Positions 56,445-64,000 of a DNA stretch of 64,000 nucleotides are shown here, piece after piece. The stretch's first letter is position 1; each line of letters starts with the position of its first letter. The notes under the pieces were generated by a model that ran no database searches, was not told the DNA's origin, and saw only the letters and a list, made by a program, of their open reading frames with translations. Both the position numbers and the translations under genes were made by a program. Location: assembly GCF_004004555.2 (NCBI RefSeq), contig NZ_SACP01000021.1, forward strand, positions 31,796-95,795, in the 5' to 3' direction. This stretch comes from Methylobacterium oryzihabitans. GTDB taxonomy: Bacteria; Pseudomonadota; Alphaproteobacteria; Rhizobiales; Beijerinckiaceae.

Positions 56445-56470
56445 CCGGCAAGTCCTGCCGGCAAGTCCTG
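56445..56470 (+). repeat. Tandem 13-bp direct repeat between flgI and fliX
   Basis: CCGGCAAGTCCTG occurs twice without a gap at 56445-56457 and 56458-56470. It sits in the shared promoter region of the divergent flagellar genes and may bind a regulator. It is not a sigma-54 consensus. Confidence 0.45.
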
Positions 56471-56543
56471 CCGGGATGTTTACGGATTGTTCACCATGCC
56501 GGCGCGAGGGTCCCGGTGTCCGATCAGGCCCCGAAAGACCCCC

Positions 56544-56918
56544 ATGCGCGTCGATCCCCGCTTCGCTCCCGCCCCGGCCACCGCGGCGGCGCCGGGGCGG
56601 GCCGGGGCCGGCAGCGCCGCGCCGCTCGCCGGCCTCGACGCGATCCTGACCCTTCAGGCGCAGGACGACCCGGCCGAGCGCCGCCGCCGCGCCGCCCGCC
56701 GCGGCCACGACCTGCTCGACGCCCTCGACCGCCTCAAGGCGGCGCTCCTCGGCGGCCGGGTGAACGCCGCCGACCTGACGGCGATCGCCGCCCGCCTCGC
56801 CGAGCGGGCCGGCGCCACCGGCGACCCGCGCCTCGACGGCCTCATCGGCGAGATCGAGCTGAGGGCGCAGGTGGAGCTGGCGAAGCTCGCCTCGGCCGGG
56901 CGCGCGACCGCCGGCTGA
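56544..56918 (+). CDS. fliX: Flagellar assembly regulator FliX
   Basis: A 124-residue protein. The start MRVDPRFAP is preferred over an open extension of 56 codons. An Ala/Gly-rich linker leads to the FliX core AGLDAILTLQAQDDPAERRRRAARRG, in blocks, then HDLLDALDRLKAALLGGRV and IGEIELRAQVELAKLA at the end. In Caulobacter FliX links early flagellar assembly to the activity of the FlbD regulator. It is divergent from flgI. Its 3' end overlaps the convergent metalloprotease gene by 77 bp. Confidence 0.88.
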   Translation: MRVDPRFAPAPATAAAPGRAGAGSAAPLAGLDAILTLQAQDDPAERRRRAARRGHDLLDALDRLKAALLGGRVNAADLTAIAARLAERAGATGDPRLDGLIGEIELRAQVELAKLASAGRATAG

Positions 56919-58788
56919 GGCCCGGCTCCGCCGTGACCCCGGAGGCGTCGTCCTCCAGCCGCCGCAGCTTCCCGGCCGCGCCGGACGGGAGCTGCGGGTG
57001 CTGCCCGGCGCGGAGATGCTCGCGCGCCTTCTCAGGGTCGGGCTCGCGCGCCCTCTTCCGCGAGGCCGGGGCGAAGCGCTGCATCCAGCCGAGCGCCGCG
57101 GTGTAGCGCAGGAAGGCGGCGGTGGTGTCGTCCGGGTCGGCGCCGTCGCGGGCGATCGCCTCGTAGCGCTCGACGAGTTCCTGCCACCGGTCGAGGGCCA
57201 GGAGCGGCTGGCGCAGGTAGATCGCCCGCATCAGGCCGGGATCGTCCCAGACCGTGACCGCGGCGATCTCCTCGGCCCGGGTCGGATGGAGCACCCGCAG
57301 GGTCGCGGGCGCCGCCGCCAGGGGAGGGCCGGGCAGGCCGGCGAACCGCGCCGTCACGCGGTAGCGGCCCGGGAGGTCGAAGAGCGGCCCGTCGGCGTCG
57401 AAGCTCGCGAAGATCCCGTCGAACGAGGCCGGTTCGCCGCCCGGCTCCAGCCACGCCTCGGGGTGGTGCTGGCACAGCGCCATCGCCGGACGCAGCGTGC
57501 GGCTCCGCCCGTCCGGCCGCGTCACCGTGACGGTCAGGAGCCCGTCGCTCGGGTCGAACGACTTCGGATAGGGGAAACGCGCCTCGCCGAGGTTGGCGAG
57601 CGTGAACTTGAGGAAGACCGGCTCGCCGAACCGGTAGAGCGGCACCGGCTGCCCCTTCGCGCATCGTTTCACCGGCGTCAGCGCCGCCGCCGCCCGGACC
57701 GGTGCGCCGGAGGCCGCCAGCGCGACGAGTCCCCCCGGGGGACCGCCGCTGCCGGCGATGAGCCGGCTCTGGCGGACGGCGTAGTTGCTCGTCCCCGGCG
57801 CGATGTCGATGTGGGGCGCGTGGCAGAGGAAGCAGAGCTCGTCGTCGTCGAAGCGGTCCTTGAATCCGCTCCAGAACGCCTCCGAACCGCCCGCGAAGGT
57901 GAAGGGATTGTTCATCCAGCTCAGCGCGGCCGGCGCGTTGCGCTCGGCGCAGTGCGGCAGGTTGAGGGCGTGCCCGATCTCGTGGGCGAGGGTGAACAGG
58001 ACGTGCCGGCGCCACGCCACCGGGTCGGTCTGCCGGAAGTCCGACAGGGTCTTGGTGTTGAGGAACACCGCCAGCCCCTGGCGCGGCGGGTCCGCGTTCT
58101 GGCTCTGGGTGTCGTACATGATCCCGAGGACGTCCCGGCCGCCCTCGAGGCGGCCGGCGAAGACCACGTGCAGCCACCAGTCGTCGGCCAGCCCGACGGA
58201 GGCCGGCGGGCTGCCCCATTCCCGCAGCATCGCCTCCAGCTCGGCCGGGTTCACGATCCGCTGCGGATCGAGGGCGCGGCTGGAGAGCTCCGACCGCGTC
58301 TGGATGCCCGCCGGGACCGCCACCTCGATCGACGCCGCCTTCATGACCGTCGGCAGCGTCTCGCCGGCGGCGTTCGCATCCACCAGGGAGGGATTCGGCA
58401 GGGCGAGCCCCTTGATCGCGTGCATGACCAGCGACAGCCGGCGCAGGGAGCGGTCCTGCCGGACCAGGGTGAGGCTGGGCGCTCCCGGTCCGGTCCCGAG
58501 CTGGACCGAGACCGCCTCGGTCCCGTCCTGCGTGGCCACCGGCGTCAGTTGCACCTGCGCCGTCGTCGGGAACCCGGCTTCCGACCAGAACAGCTCCGCC
58601 GTCCCGCCGATCACGTCCCCGGTCTGCACCACCGCCTCGGGCCGCAGCAGAAACGAGACGATCGCTTCATCCGAACGGAGGATGTCCCCACTGACGGTTG
58701 TGCGAAATTGCCGGACATCGCGCTCGACGCGAACCTGGGCGTAGGGGTCGGCCGTCGTCGCGTAGAAACCCGCTGCCACACCCGGCAT
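56842..58788 (-). CDS. Metzincin-like metalloprotease, function unknown
   Basis: A 648-residue protein. HEIGHALNLPH (269-279) is a metzincin zinc site with His269, His273, His279 and catalytic Glu270. Asn replaces the usual Gly before the third ligand region. SWMNNPFTF (290-298) supplies the Met-turn. The domain is embedded between an N-terminal region of about 200 residues and a 350-residue C-terminal region with beta-sandwich character (LYRFGEPVFLKFTLANLGEA, LPGRYRVTARFAGL). No signal peptide is evident. The last 60 residues are Arg/Pro-rich and overlap fliX, so they may be read-through. The ribosome site lies in a hairpin. Confidence 0.65.
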   Translation of the reverse strand: MPGVAAGFYATTADPYAQVRVERDVRQFRTTVSGDILRSDEAIVSFLLRPEAVVQTGDVIGGTAELFWSEAGFPTTAQVQLTPVATQDGTEAVSVQLGTGPGAPSLTLVRQDRSLRRLSLVMHAIKGLALPNPSLVDANAAGETLPTVMKAASIEVAVPAGIQTRSELSSRALDPQRIVNPAELEAMLREWGSPPASVGLADDWWLHVVFAGRLEGGRDVLGIMYDTQSQNADPPRQGLAVFLNTKTLSDFRQTDPVAWRRHVLFTLAHEIGHALNLPHCAERNAPAALSWMNNPFTFAGGSEAFWSGFKDRFDDDELCFLCHAPHIDIAPGTSNYAVRQSRLIAGSGGPPGGLVALAASGAPVRAAAALTPVKRCAKGQPVPLYRFGEPVFLKFTLANLGEARFPYPKSFDPSDGLLTVTVTRPDGRSRTLRPAMALCQHHPEAWLEPGGEPASFDGIFASFDADGPLFDLPGRYRVTARFAGLPGPPLAAAPATLRVLHPTRAEEIAAVTVWDDPGLMRAIYLRQPLLALDRWQELVERYEAIARDGADPDDTTAAFLRYTAALGWMQRFAPASRKRAREPDPEKAREHLRAGQHPQLPSGAAGKLRRLEDDASGVTAEPGLSRRSRARPRRASPAPPAPSARSRR

Positions 58789-58792
58789 GACC

Positions 58793-58828
58793 GTGATCTC
58801 CCCCAGGCGGAAATCGACAGGAGATCAC
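58793..58828 (-). promoter_or_regulatory. Hairpin covering the metalloprotease ribosome-binding site
   Basis: On the minus strand GTGATCTCC (58828-58820) can pair with GGAGATCAC (58801-58793), with 18 nt between. The right arm contains the GGAG of the ribosome site, 4 nt hairpin-to-ATG at 58788. Folding would hide the site, so translation may depend on opening it. It could alternatively be a DNA operator shared with the divergent oxidase gene. Confidence 0.45.
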
Positions 58829-58924
58829 ACAATGCCGATTATGAGTTTTTAAGCAAGACGACTTGCGGGTCCCGCGAGTCTATGCTCAGATCGCCGAAGT
58901 CAAACCTCGCTCGGGAGGGGTGGT

Positions 58925-61900
58925 ATGGCTGCGTTGTCGGTTTTCCATTGTGCGAAACGGCGACGCGGCCGGCCGGCGGCATGGGTTCTCGCCGGGTTGT
59001 CGTGGCTCGGGCTCGCGGTCCCGGCGGCGGCCGGCGAGGGGCGCCTCGTGCGGGCCGACGTCGTCGCCCTCGACCAGCTCCTCGTCTACAACCGCTTCGG
59101 CTCGTTCAATCCCTACGGGATGATCTTCGCCCTGCGGCGCGACGTGTCGTCGTCCGACGAGACGGCGCGGCGGCCGGACGCGGATGCGTGCGGCACGCTG
59201 ACCGGCGCCGAGCCGGGCCGCGGCGCGCTTCTGCCGGGGCGCGTCAGGCTCAAGGACTGCAAGCGCCCGCGGCCGCTGGTCCTGCGGGTCAATGCCGGCG
59301 ACGTGATCGAGATCGGCCTGACCAACCTCCTGCGCGAGGACCAGCCCGGGATCAGCGGCGCCTTCGCCGACCCGCCGGCCCGGGTGGGGGAGGGGTTCTG
59401 CGGCGAGACGGCCGCGGCGGCGGCGGTCGCGCCGGTGCGGCCCGACCTGCGCGCCGCGTTCGATCCGGGGCAGGGCGGCCAGTGCCGGACGGCCGAGGAG
59501 GCGAGCCGGGCCGAGCCGACGGCCGGGGCCGACTGGCCGCGCACCCGCACCCTGTCGGTGGCGATGCCGGGGCTCGAAGCCGTGCCGGTCGGGGACCGGA
59601 TCGACCCGGCCTGCCTCGGCCTGTCGGCGGTCGCGCCCGGCGCCACCATCGTGTGCCGCTGGCGGACCGACCGCGAGGGCACCCACCTGTTCTCGAGCCT
59701 CGCGGCGCCGGCCGGCGGCGAGGGCGATGCCGGCTCCCTCGGGCACGGCCTGTTCGGGGCGCTGATCGTCGAGCCGGCGGGCAGCCGTGCCTTCCGCAGC
59801 CAGGTGACCAGCGCCGCCTTCGACCGGATCTGGGCCCGCAACCCCGCGCCCGAGGCGCTGCCCCACGCCCGCGCCGGCGCGGTCGATTTCGGCGCGGCGC
59901 AGGCCGAGCCGGCCGGAGCCCGGGCGGAGTCGCCCTGCGCCGCCGCGCCGGTGCCGATCCTCGAACTGCACCGCCCCTGCGGCCGCGCGGACGGGCGCGA
60001 GCGGGTCGAGATCGTCCACGGCGACCTCAACGCCATCGTGGTCCCGGGGGAGGTTCCCGAGTCGCCGAGGTCGGAGGACGGCGGGCTCGGCGCCGAGAAC
60101 CTGCGCCTGCGGCGGATGGCGCGCGAGGCGCAGGCGCCGTTCCGCGAATACACCGTGATCTTCCACGACGAGCTGAAGACCTTCTACGCCGACGCGTTCA
60201 GGCAGCTCGACCGGTTCGCCCAGCTCTCGGGGGTGCGCGACGGCTTCGCGATCAATTACGGCGCGAGCGGCGTCGGCTCGGCGCTGCTCGCCAACCGCCT
60301 CGGGATCGGCCCGGCGGCGAACTGCCCGGAATGCCTCTACGAGGAGTTCTTCCTGGAGAGTTGGGCCAACGGCGACCCGGCGCTGCTCGAAGCCTTCCCG
60401 GACGACCCCTCGAACGTCCACCACTCCTACCTCAACGACAAGGTCGTCTTCCGCAACTTCCACGCCGGCAAGGAGACCCACGTCTTCCACCTGCACACGC
60501 ACCAGTGGTTCGCCGGCAACGACGCCGGCCGCGGCGCCTATCTCGACAGCCAGACCATCGGGCCGCAGCAGGGCTTCACCTACCGGATCTATCACGGCGG
60601 CCAGGAACGCTACCTGCCGGGGCCGGGGACCGGCGCGGGGCCGAAGGGGTGGTGGGGCTCGCTCGGCTCCGGCAACCGCAACCGCACGCCCGGCGACGCG
60701 ATCTTCCACTGCCACCTCTACCCGCACTTCGCGCAGGGGATGTGGGCGCTCTGGCGCGTCCACGACGTGCTCGAGGACGGCACCCGCCTCCTGCCCGACG
60801 GGCAGTCGCGGCCCGGGCTCTCGGTGGTCCGCAACCCCGAGCCGGCGGTGACCCGCCGGGGCAGCGTCGGCCCCCTCGGCGAGCGGCTGGTGCCGGCGAC
60901 GCGGCGGGCCGACCTCGGCACCCCGATCCCCGGCCTCGTCCCGCTGCCCGGCACCGGCCTGCCGCCGCTGCCGAGCTACGCCCCGCCGCAGGCCCCGGCC
61001 GCCGTCGCCGAGACCGAGGCGATGCCGGGCTACCCGTTCTACATCCCGGGCCGGCCGGGCCACCGCTCGCCGCAGCCGCCCCTCGACATGGCCCGGGCCG
61101 AGGCCGACCCGCAGGCCGGGATCACCCCGGCCCACGTCGCGGCGCTCGCCGGGCGCAGCCATCTCGACGGCGGCCTGCCCCGCCACGTCGTCACCGGCGG
61201 GGTCGCGGTCCCGAACGCGGTGCGCGACCTCCCGCCCGAGCGGCGCGCCGCCGTCGCGGCGAAGGGCGGCCTCCTCGCCACGATGCTGGCGCGCGGCGAC
61301 ATGACCTCGCATTTCGAGCACCTCGACCTCGAATTGCTGCCCCATGCCGGCACTGCCCTCGAACGCAGCGCGATGCGCTTCCACGGCACCGGCGCCGGGG
61401 TGGCGGTGGTGCCGGCCCATCCCGGCACCGCCGCGCTGGCGCAGGCCCCGGTCGCGGCGCCCGGCGAGACCGGGCTCTCCGCGACCGCCCTCGACCCGGC
61501 GACCGGCGCCTATCCCGCCGGGGTGATCCCGGCCGAGGCGATCCGCGGCGAGGTCGGGCGCGCGACGCCGGCCGCCCTCGCCCCGGACGGCGCCTTCGCG
61601 GTCAACGGCTCCCCCGGCGCGCCGGGCGCGCCCTATGCCGATCCCTGCGCGGCGCCCCTCGTCCTCGGCCTGCCGAACGGGCCGCGGCACCGCCGCTTCG
61701 ATCCCCATGCGGCGACATGGGCCGCCGACGAGCCGTTCCAGGTCGCCCGCGACCCGTTCGGGACCGGCAACCCGCTCGCCCTCGATCCCGGCCTGACCGG
61801 CTTCCGGCGCTTCCACGTCTCGGCGGTGGAGACGACGCTCGTCGTCAACCGGGCCGGCTGGCACGACCCGCAGGCGCGCATCAACGTCCTGTCGGCCGAG

Positions 61901-64000
61901 GCCGCCCGGTTCAAGAACCGCACCCGCTCCGACGCCGAGCCGTTCTTCTTCCGCGGCTTCTCCGGCGAGTGCATCGAGTTCCACCACACCAACGAGACGC
62001 CCAAGGACCTCGCCCTCGACGACTTCCAGCTCAAGGTGCCGACCGACACGATCGGCCAGCACATCCACCTCGTGAAGTTCGACGTCACCTCCTCGGACGG
62101 CAGCGGCAACGGCTTCAACTACGAGGACGGCACCTTCGCCCCCGACGAGGTGCTGACGCGCCTGTGCGCCGCCCGCGGCCGGACCCGCAAGCGCGCCGGC
62201 GAGGACCCGGCCCGGATCGCCGACCCGGCCCCCCGCAGCGACGAGGAATGCGGCGAGGACTTCATCAAGGGCGTGTCGAAGCGGGTGCGGCTCGACGGCG
62301 ACAACCTCCGGTACTTCCAGACCACCGTGCAGCGCTGGTTCGCCGACCCGATCCTGTCCGACACCGCCCCCAAGGGCGACGCCGTCGCCGACCGCACCCT
62401 GCGCACGGTGTTCACCCACGACCATTTCGGGCCGTCGAACATCCAGCAGCACGGCTTCTACGCGGCCCTGCTGATCGAGCCGTCGCCGCACGCCGTCTGC
62501 CCGCTCGCCGAGCCGCACTCGGACGCCGCCCTCGACAAGGGCTGCGTCGCCGGGCCGGCGGCCGTCGCCCCGGTCGCGGCGAGCGCCCGGGCGACGCTCG
62601 CGGCGCATCCCGCCCGCGACCTCGTCGGCGCCCGCGCCAGCGTGTTCCGCTGGAAACCGCTGGGCGAGGACCACGGCGACCCGATCCACTCGGACGCCCG
62701 CGAATACGCCATCGCGGTCGCCGACTTCGCGCTGCTCTACGACGGCCGCCGGCTCGCCGACGTGCCGCCGCCCGCCCCCGACGCGAACGGCCTCGACGCC
62801 CTGCTGCACGAGGCCCGCCATCCCGACCGCCCGCGCCACCCGGAGGACGATCCGGGGGCGGAGGACGCCCCCAACCACGTCCTGAGCCGGCTCGGCATCG
62901 CGCTCGGGGAGGGCGAGACCGCCAAGCTCGCGCTCGCCCGCGAGGCGATCCGGCGGACCTCCGGCAGCCCGATCGCGCCGCCGCCGCGTCCCGAGGCGAT
63001 CTCGCAGAAGCACCACGATCCCTACCTCGTGAACTATCGCAACGAGCCGATCCCGCTGCGCATCGGCAGCGACGGCAAGGTCCCGCCGAGCTTCCTGCGC
63101 AACCCGTGCCGCGAGGCCGGCGCGGCGTCGGCGGACCGCGAAGCCTACCGCAGCATCGACCGGCAGCGCCCGACCGGGGCCGGCGAGGGCGGCAACCTCG
63201 CCGAGGTCTTCCTCTCGGCGGTGCACGGCGACCCGTGCACGCCGATCCTCGAAGGGCTGTCGGAGGACCGGATCGTCGTGCGGATGATCCAGGGCGCGCA
63301 GGAGGTGCAGCACACCTTCATGGTCGAGGGCCGGCCCGGCCGGCGCAACGTCGACCAGCCGTTCCCGAGCGAGCGGCCGGTCGGGCCGGAAGGCTCCGCG
63401 GCGGCGTCGCGGGCGGCGGCCTGCGCCCTCAACCCGATCGCCAAGGGCGGCGACCCGCTGAACTACCTCGCCTGGGCGATCCGGGGCGGCCTACCACCGT
63501 ACTTGAAATCGGACCTGCACGCTCTCGAGGCCCTGGTGATGGGCTGCGACAACCCGCTCGGCTACGTCGCCGCGCAGGAGATCGGCATCTCGGAGCATTT
63601 CGAGGTCGGCAGCCTGTTCTCGGCGAGCGGGAACGGCAACGCTCCCGCCCTGCGGCTGAAGGAGGCCGCACCGGACGCCGCGCCGACCCCCCTGACGGAC
63701 AACCCCGGCTACCAGCCGACCTTCGACCACCTGTTCCATTTCGGCTCGACCGATGCGCTGTGGAACGGCGCCTGGGGCCTCGTGCGCAGCTACGATTCGG
63801 CGTGGTCGCCCGACATCTCCGCCTGCCTCGCCCGGGGGGCGTCCGACGGGGGCGGGTTCGGGGATTGCCTGAAGCCCGGCGGACCGCCGATCGGCCGGCG
63901 CATCGCCACCTTCGACGACCTGCGCCGGCAGCTCGGCAGCGGCCCGCGCGGCGGCGACGCCCGGCTCGCCGCCGGGGCGGCGCCCGACGCCGGCGCGCCG
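58925..64000 (+). CDS. Giant multicopper oxidase (incomplete at the right edge)
   Basis: The frame is open from ATG 58925 (after GGGAGGGG) to the window end, 1692 codons without a stop. A signal sequence (WVLAGLSWLGLAVPAAAGEG) suggests export. Copper-ligand motifs recur: HLHTH at 522-526, FHCHLYPHFAQGM at 594-606, which is the classic HCH-type-1 block with Met, HIH at 1046-1048 in GQHIHLVKF, and HDH at 1165-1167 followed by QQHGFY. This is several cupredoxin domains, far larger than laccases of about 500 residues. The organisation and the IGQHIHLVKFDVTSSDGSGN region recall manganese-oxidising MnxG-type proteins. Substrate and C-terminus are not visible. It is divergent from the metalloprotease gene. 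Confidence 0.85.
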   Translation, partial: MAALSVFHCAKRRRGRPAAWVLAGLSWLGLAVPAAAGEGRLVRADVVALDQLLVYNRFGSFNPYGMIFALRRDVSSSDETARRPDADACGTLTGAEPGRGALLPGRVRLKDCKRPRPLVLRVNAGDVIEIGLTNLLREDQPGISGAFADPPARVGEGFCGETAAAAAVAPVRPDLRAAFDPGQGGQCRTAEEASRAEPTAGADWPRTRTLSVAMPGLEAVPVGDRIDPACLGLSAVAPGATIVCRWRTDREGTHLFSSLAAPAGGEGDAGSLGHGLFGALIVEPAGSRAFRSQVTSAAFDRIWARNPAPEALPHARAGAVDFGAAQAEPAGARAESPCAAAPVPILELHRPCGRADGRERVEIVHGDLNAIVVPGEVPESPRSEDGGLGAENLRLRRMAREAQAPFREYTVIFHDELKTFYADAFRQLDRFAQLSGVRDGFAINYGASGVGSALLANRLGIGPAANCPECLYEEFFLESWANGDPALLEAFPDDPSNVHHSYLNDKVVFRNFHAGKETHVFHLHTHQWFAGNDAGRGAYLDSQTIGPQQGFTYRIYHGGQERYLPGPGTGAGPKGWWGSLGSGNRNRTPGDAIFHCHLYPHFAQGMWALWRVHDVLEDGTRLLPDGQSRPGLSVVRNPEPAVTRRGSVGPLGERLVPATRRADLGTPIPGLVPLPGTGLPPLPSYAPPQAPAAVAETEAMPGYPFYIPGRPGHRSPQPPLDMARAEADPQAGITPAHVAALAGRSHLDGGLPRHVVTGGVAVPNAVRDLPPERRAAVAAKGGLLATMLARGDMTSHFEHLDLELLPHAGTALERSAMRFHGTGAGVAVVPAHPGTAALAQAPVAAPGETGLSATALDPATGAYPAGVIPAEAIRGEVGRATPAALAPDGAFAVNGSPGAPGAPYADPCAAPLVLGLPNGPRHRRFDPHAATWAADEPFQVARDPFGTGNPLALDPGLTGFRRFHVSAVETTLVVNRAGWHDPQARINVLSAEAARFKNRTRSDAEPFFFRGFSGECIEFHHTNETPKDLALDDFQLKVPTDTIGQHIHLVKFDVTSSDGSGNGFNYEDGTFAPDEVLTRLCAARGRTRKRAGEDPARIADPAPRSDEECGEDFIKGVSKRVRLDGDNLRYFQTTVQRWFADPILSDTAPKGDAVADRTLRTVFTHDHFGPSNIQQHGFYAALLIEPSPHAVCPLAEPHSDAALDKGCVAGPAAVAPVAASARATLAAHPARDLVGARASVFRWKPLGEDHGDPIHSDAREYAIAVADFALLYDGRRLADVPPPAPDANGLDALLHEARHPDRPRHPEDDPGAEDAPNHVLSRLGIALGEGETAKLALAREAIRRTSGSPIAPPPRPEAISQKHHDPYLVNYRNEPIPLRIGSDGKVPPSFLRNPCREAGAASADREAYRSIDRQRPTGAGEGGNLAEVFLSAVHGDPCTPILEGLSEDRIVVRMIQGAQEVQHTFMVEGRPGRRNVDQPFPSERPVGPEGSAAASRAAACALNPIAKGGDPLNYLAWAIRGGLPPYLKSDLHALEALVMGCDNPLGYVAAQEIGISEHFEVGSLFSASGNGNAPALRLKEAAPDAAPTPLTDNPGYQPTFDHLFHFGSTDALWNGAWGLVRSYDSAWSPDISACLARGASDGGGFGDCLKPGGPPIGRRIATFDDLRRQLGSGPRGGDARLAAGAAPDAGAP

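Noticed and set aside
58886..63313. 1475-codon open frame on the minus strand
   Set aside because: It is antisense to the multicopper oxidase. The plus frame has copper motifs, a signal peptide and a ribosome site, and the minus frame is a GC-bias shadow.

Overview
The window looks like a chromosome segment of a high-GC alphaproteobacterium, most likely Methylobacterium or a close relative in the Methylobacteriaceae. This rests on the very GC-rich coding bias, on gene families typical of that group (FliX, rod-binding CheL-type protein, MmcB, DUF3750, a LOV histidine kinase, a small GCG-type secreted repeat protein) and on many dispersed palindromic repeats. No species can be named from the sequence alone.

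Layout. 1-4.5 kb: a lipase fragment, two small secreted proteins, a TetR regulator, and two unrecognised genes beside tRNA-Lys(CTT). 4.6-6.4 kb: leuA with a candidate leader-peptide attenuator. 6.8-11.1 kb: a lipoprotein, NUDIX and PhzF enzymes, a HigBA toxin-antitoxin pair with two tandem operators, pyridoxal kinase and a DedA protein. 11.1-13.9 kb: a complete NMT1/TauA-type ABC importer. 14-15.3 kb: a PepSY membrane protein. 15.4-16 kb: mmcB. 16.1-18.9 kb: the most striking region, about 1.5 kb without genes carrying 15 same-strand copies of a 17-bp motif. Some are phased at exactly 21 bp. They lie directly upstream of a gene resembling iteron-plasmid replication initiators. 19.4-26.5 kb: TerC, DUF3750, a lytic transglycosylase and two hybrid histidine kinases whose genes overlap tail to tail. 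One of these kinases is a LOV blue-light sensor.

26.9-31.4 kb: a LysR regulator, CoA-transferase, zinc dehydrogenase and TRAP binding protein, a small catabolic locus. 31.8-33.5 kb: an ABC-2 exporter. 33.6-34.4 kb: a DUF1778/GNAT toxin-antitoxin pair. 34.6-47.2 kb: a ten-gene, single-direction catabolic cluster made of a Liv-type importer with a fused LivH-LivM permease, hydantoinase/oxoprolinase A and B subunits, a 6-hydroxynicotinate-reductase-like protein, a MarR regulator, a UPF0280 protein and an AA_synth protein. It probably takes up and opens an N-heterocyclic compound that the sequence does not identify. Two of its likely promoters share a sequence that could be the MarR operator.

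47.4-52 kb: a polysaccharide export lipoprotein, small secreted proteins, a porin-like fragment and a PhoD phosphatase. 52.2-54.3 kb: a TonB-dependent receptor. 54.4-56.9 kb: flagellar genes (FlgN-like, rod-binding protein, flgI, fliX). 56.8-64 kb: a secreted-type metalloprotease divergent from a giant multicopper oxidase of at least 1692 residues that runs off the right edge. Long palindromic elements sit near 19.1, 31.6, 38.2 and 45.7 kb, and one of them carries a run of 23 G.
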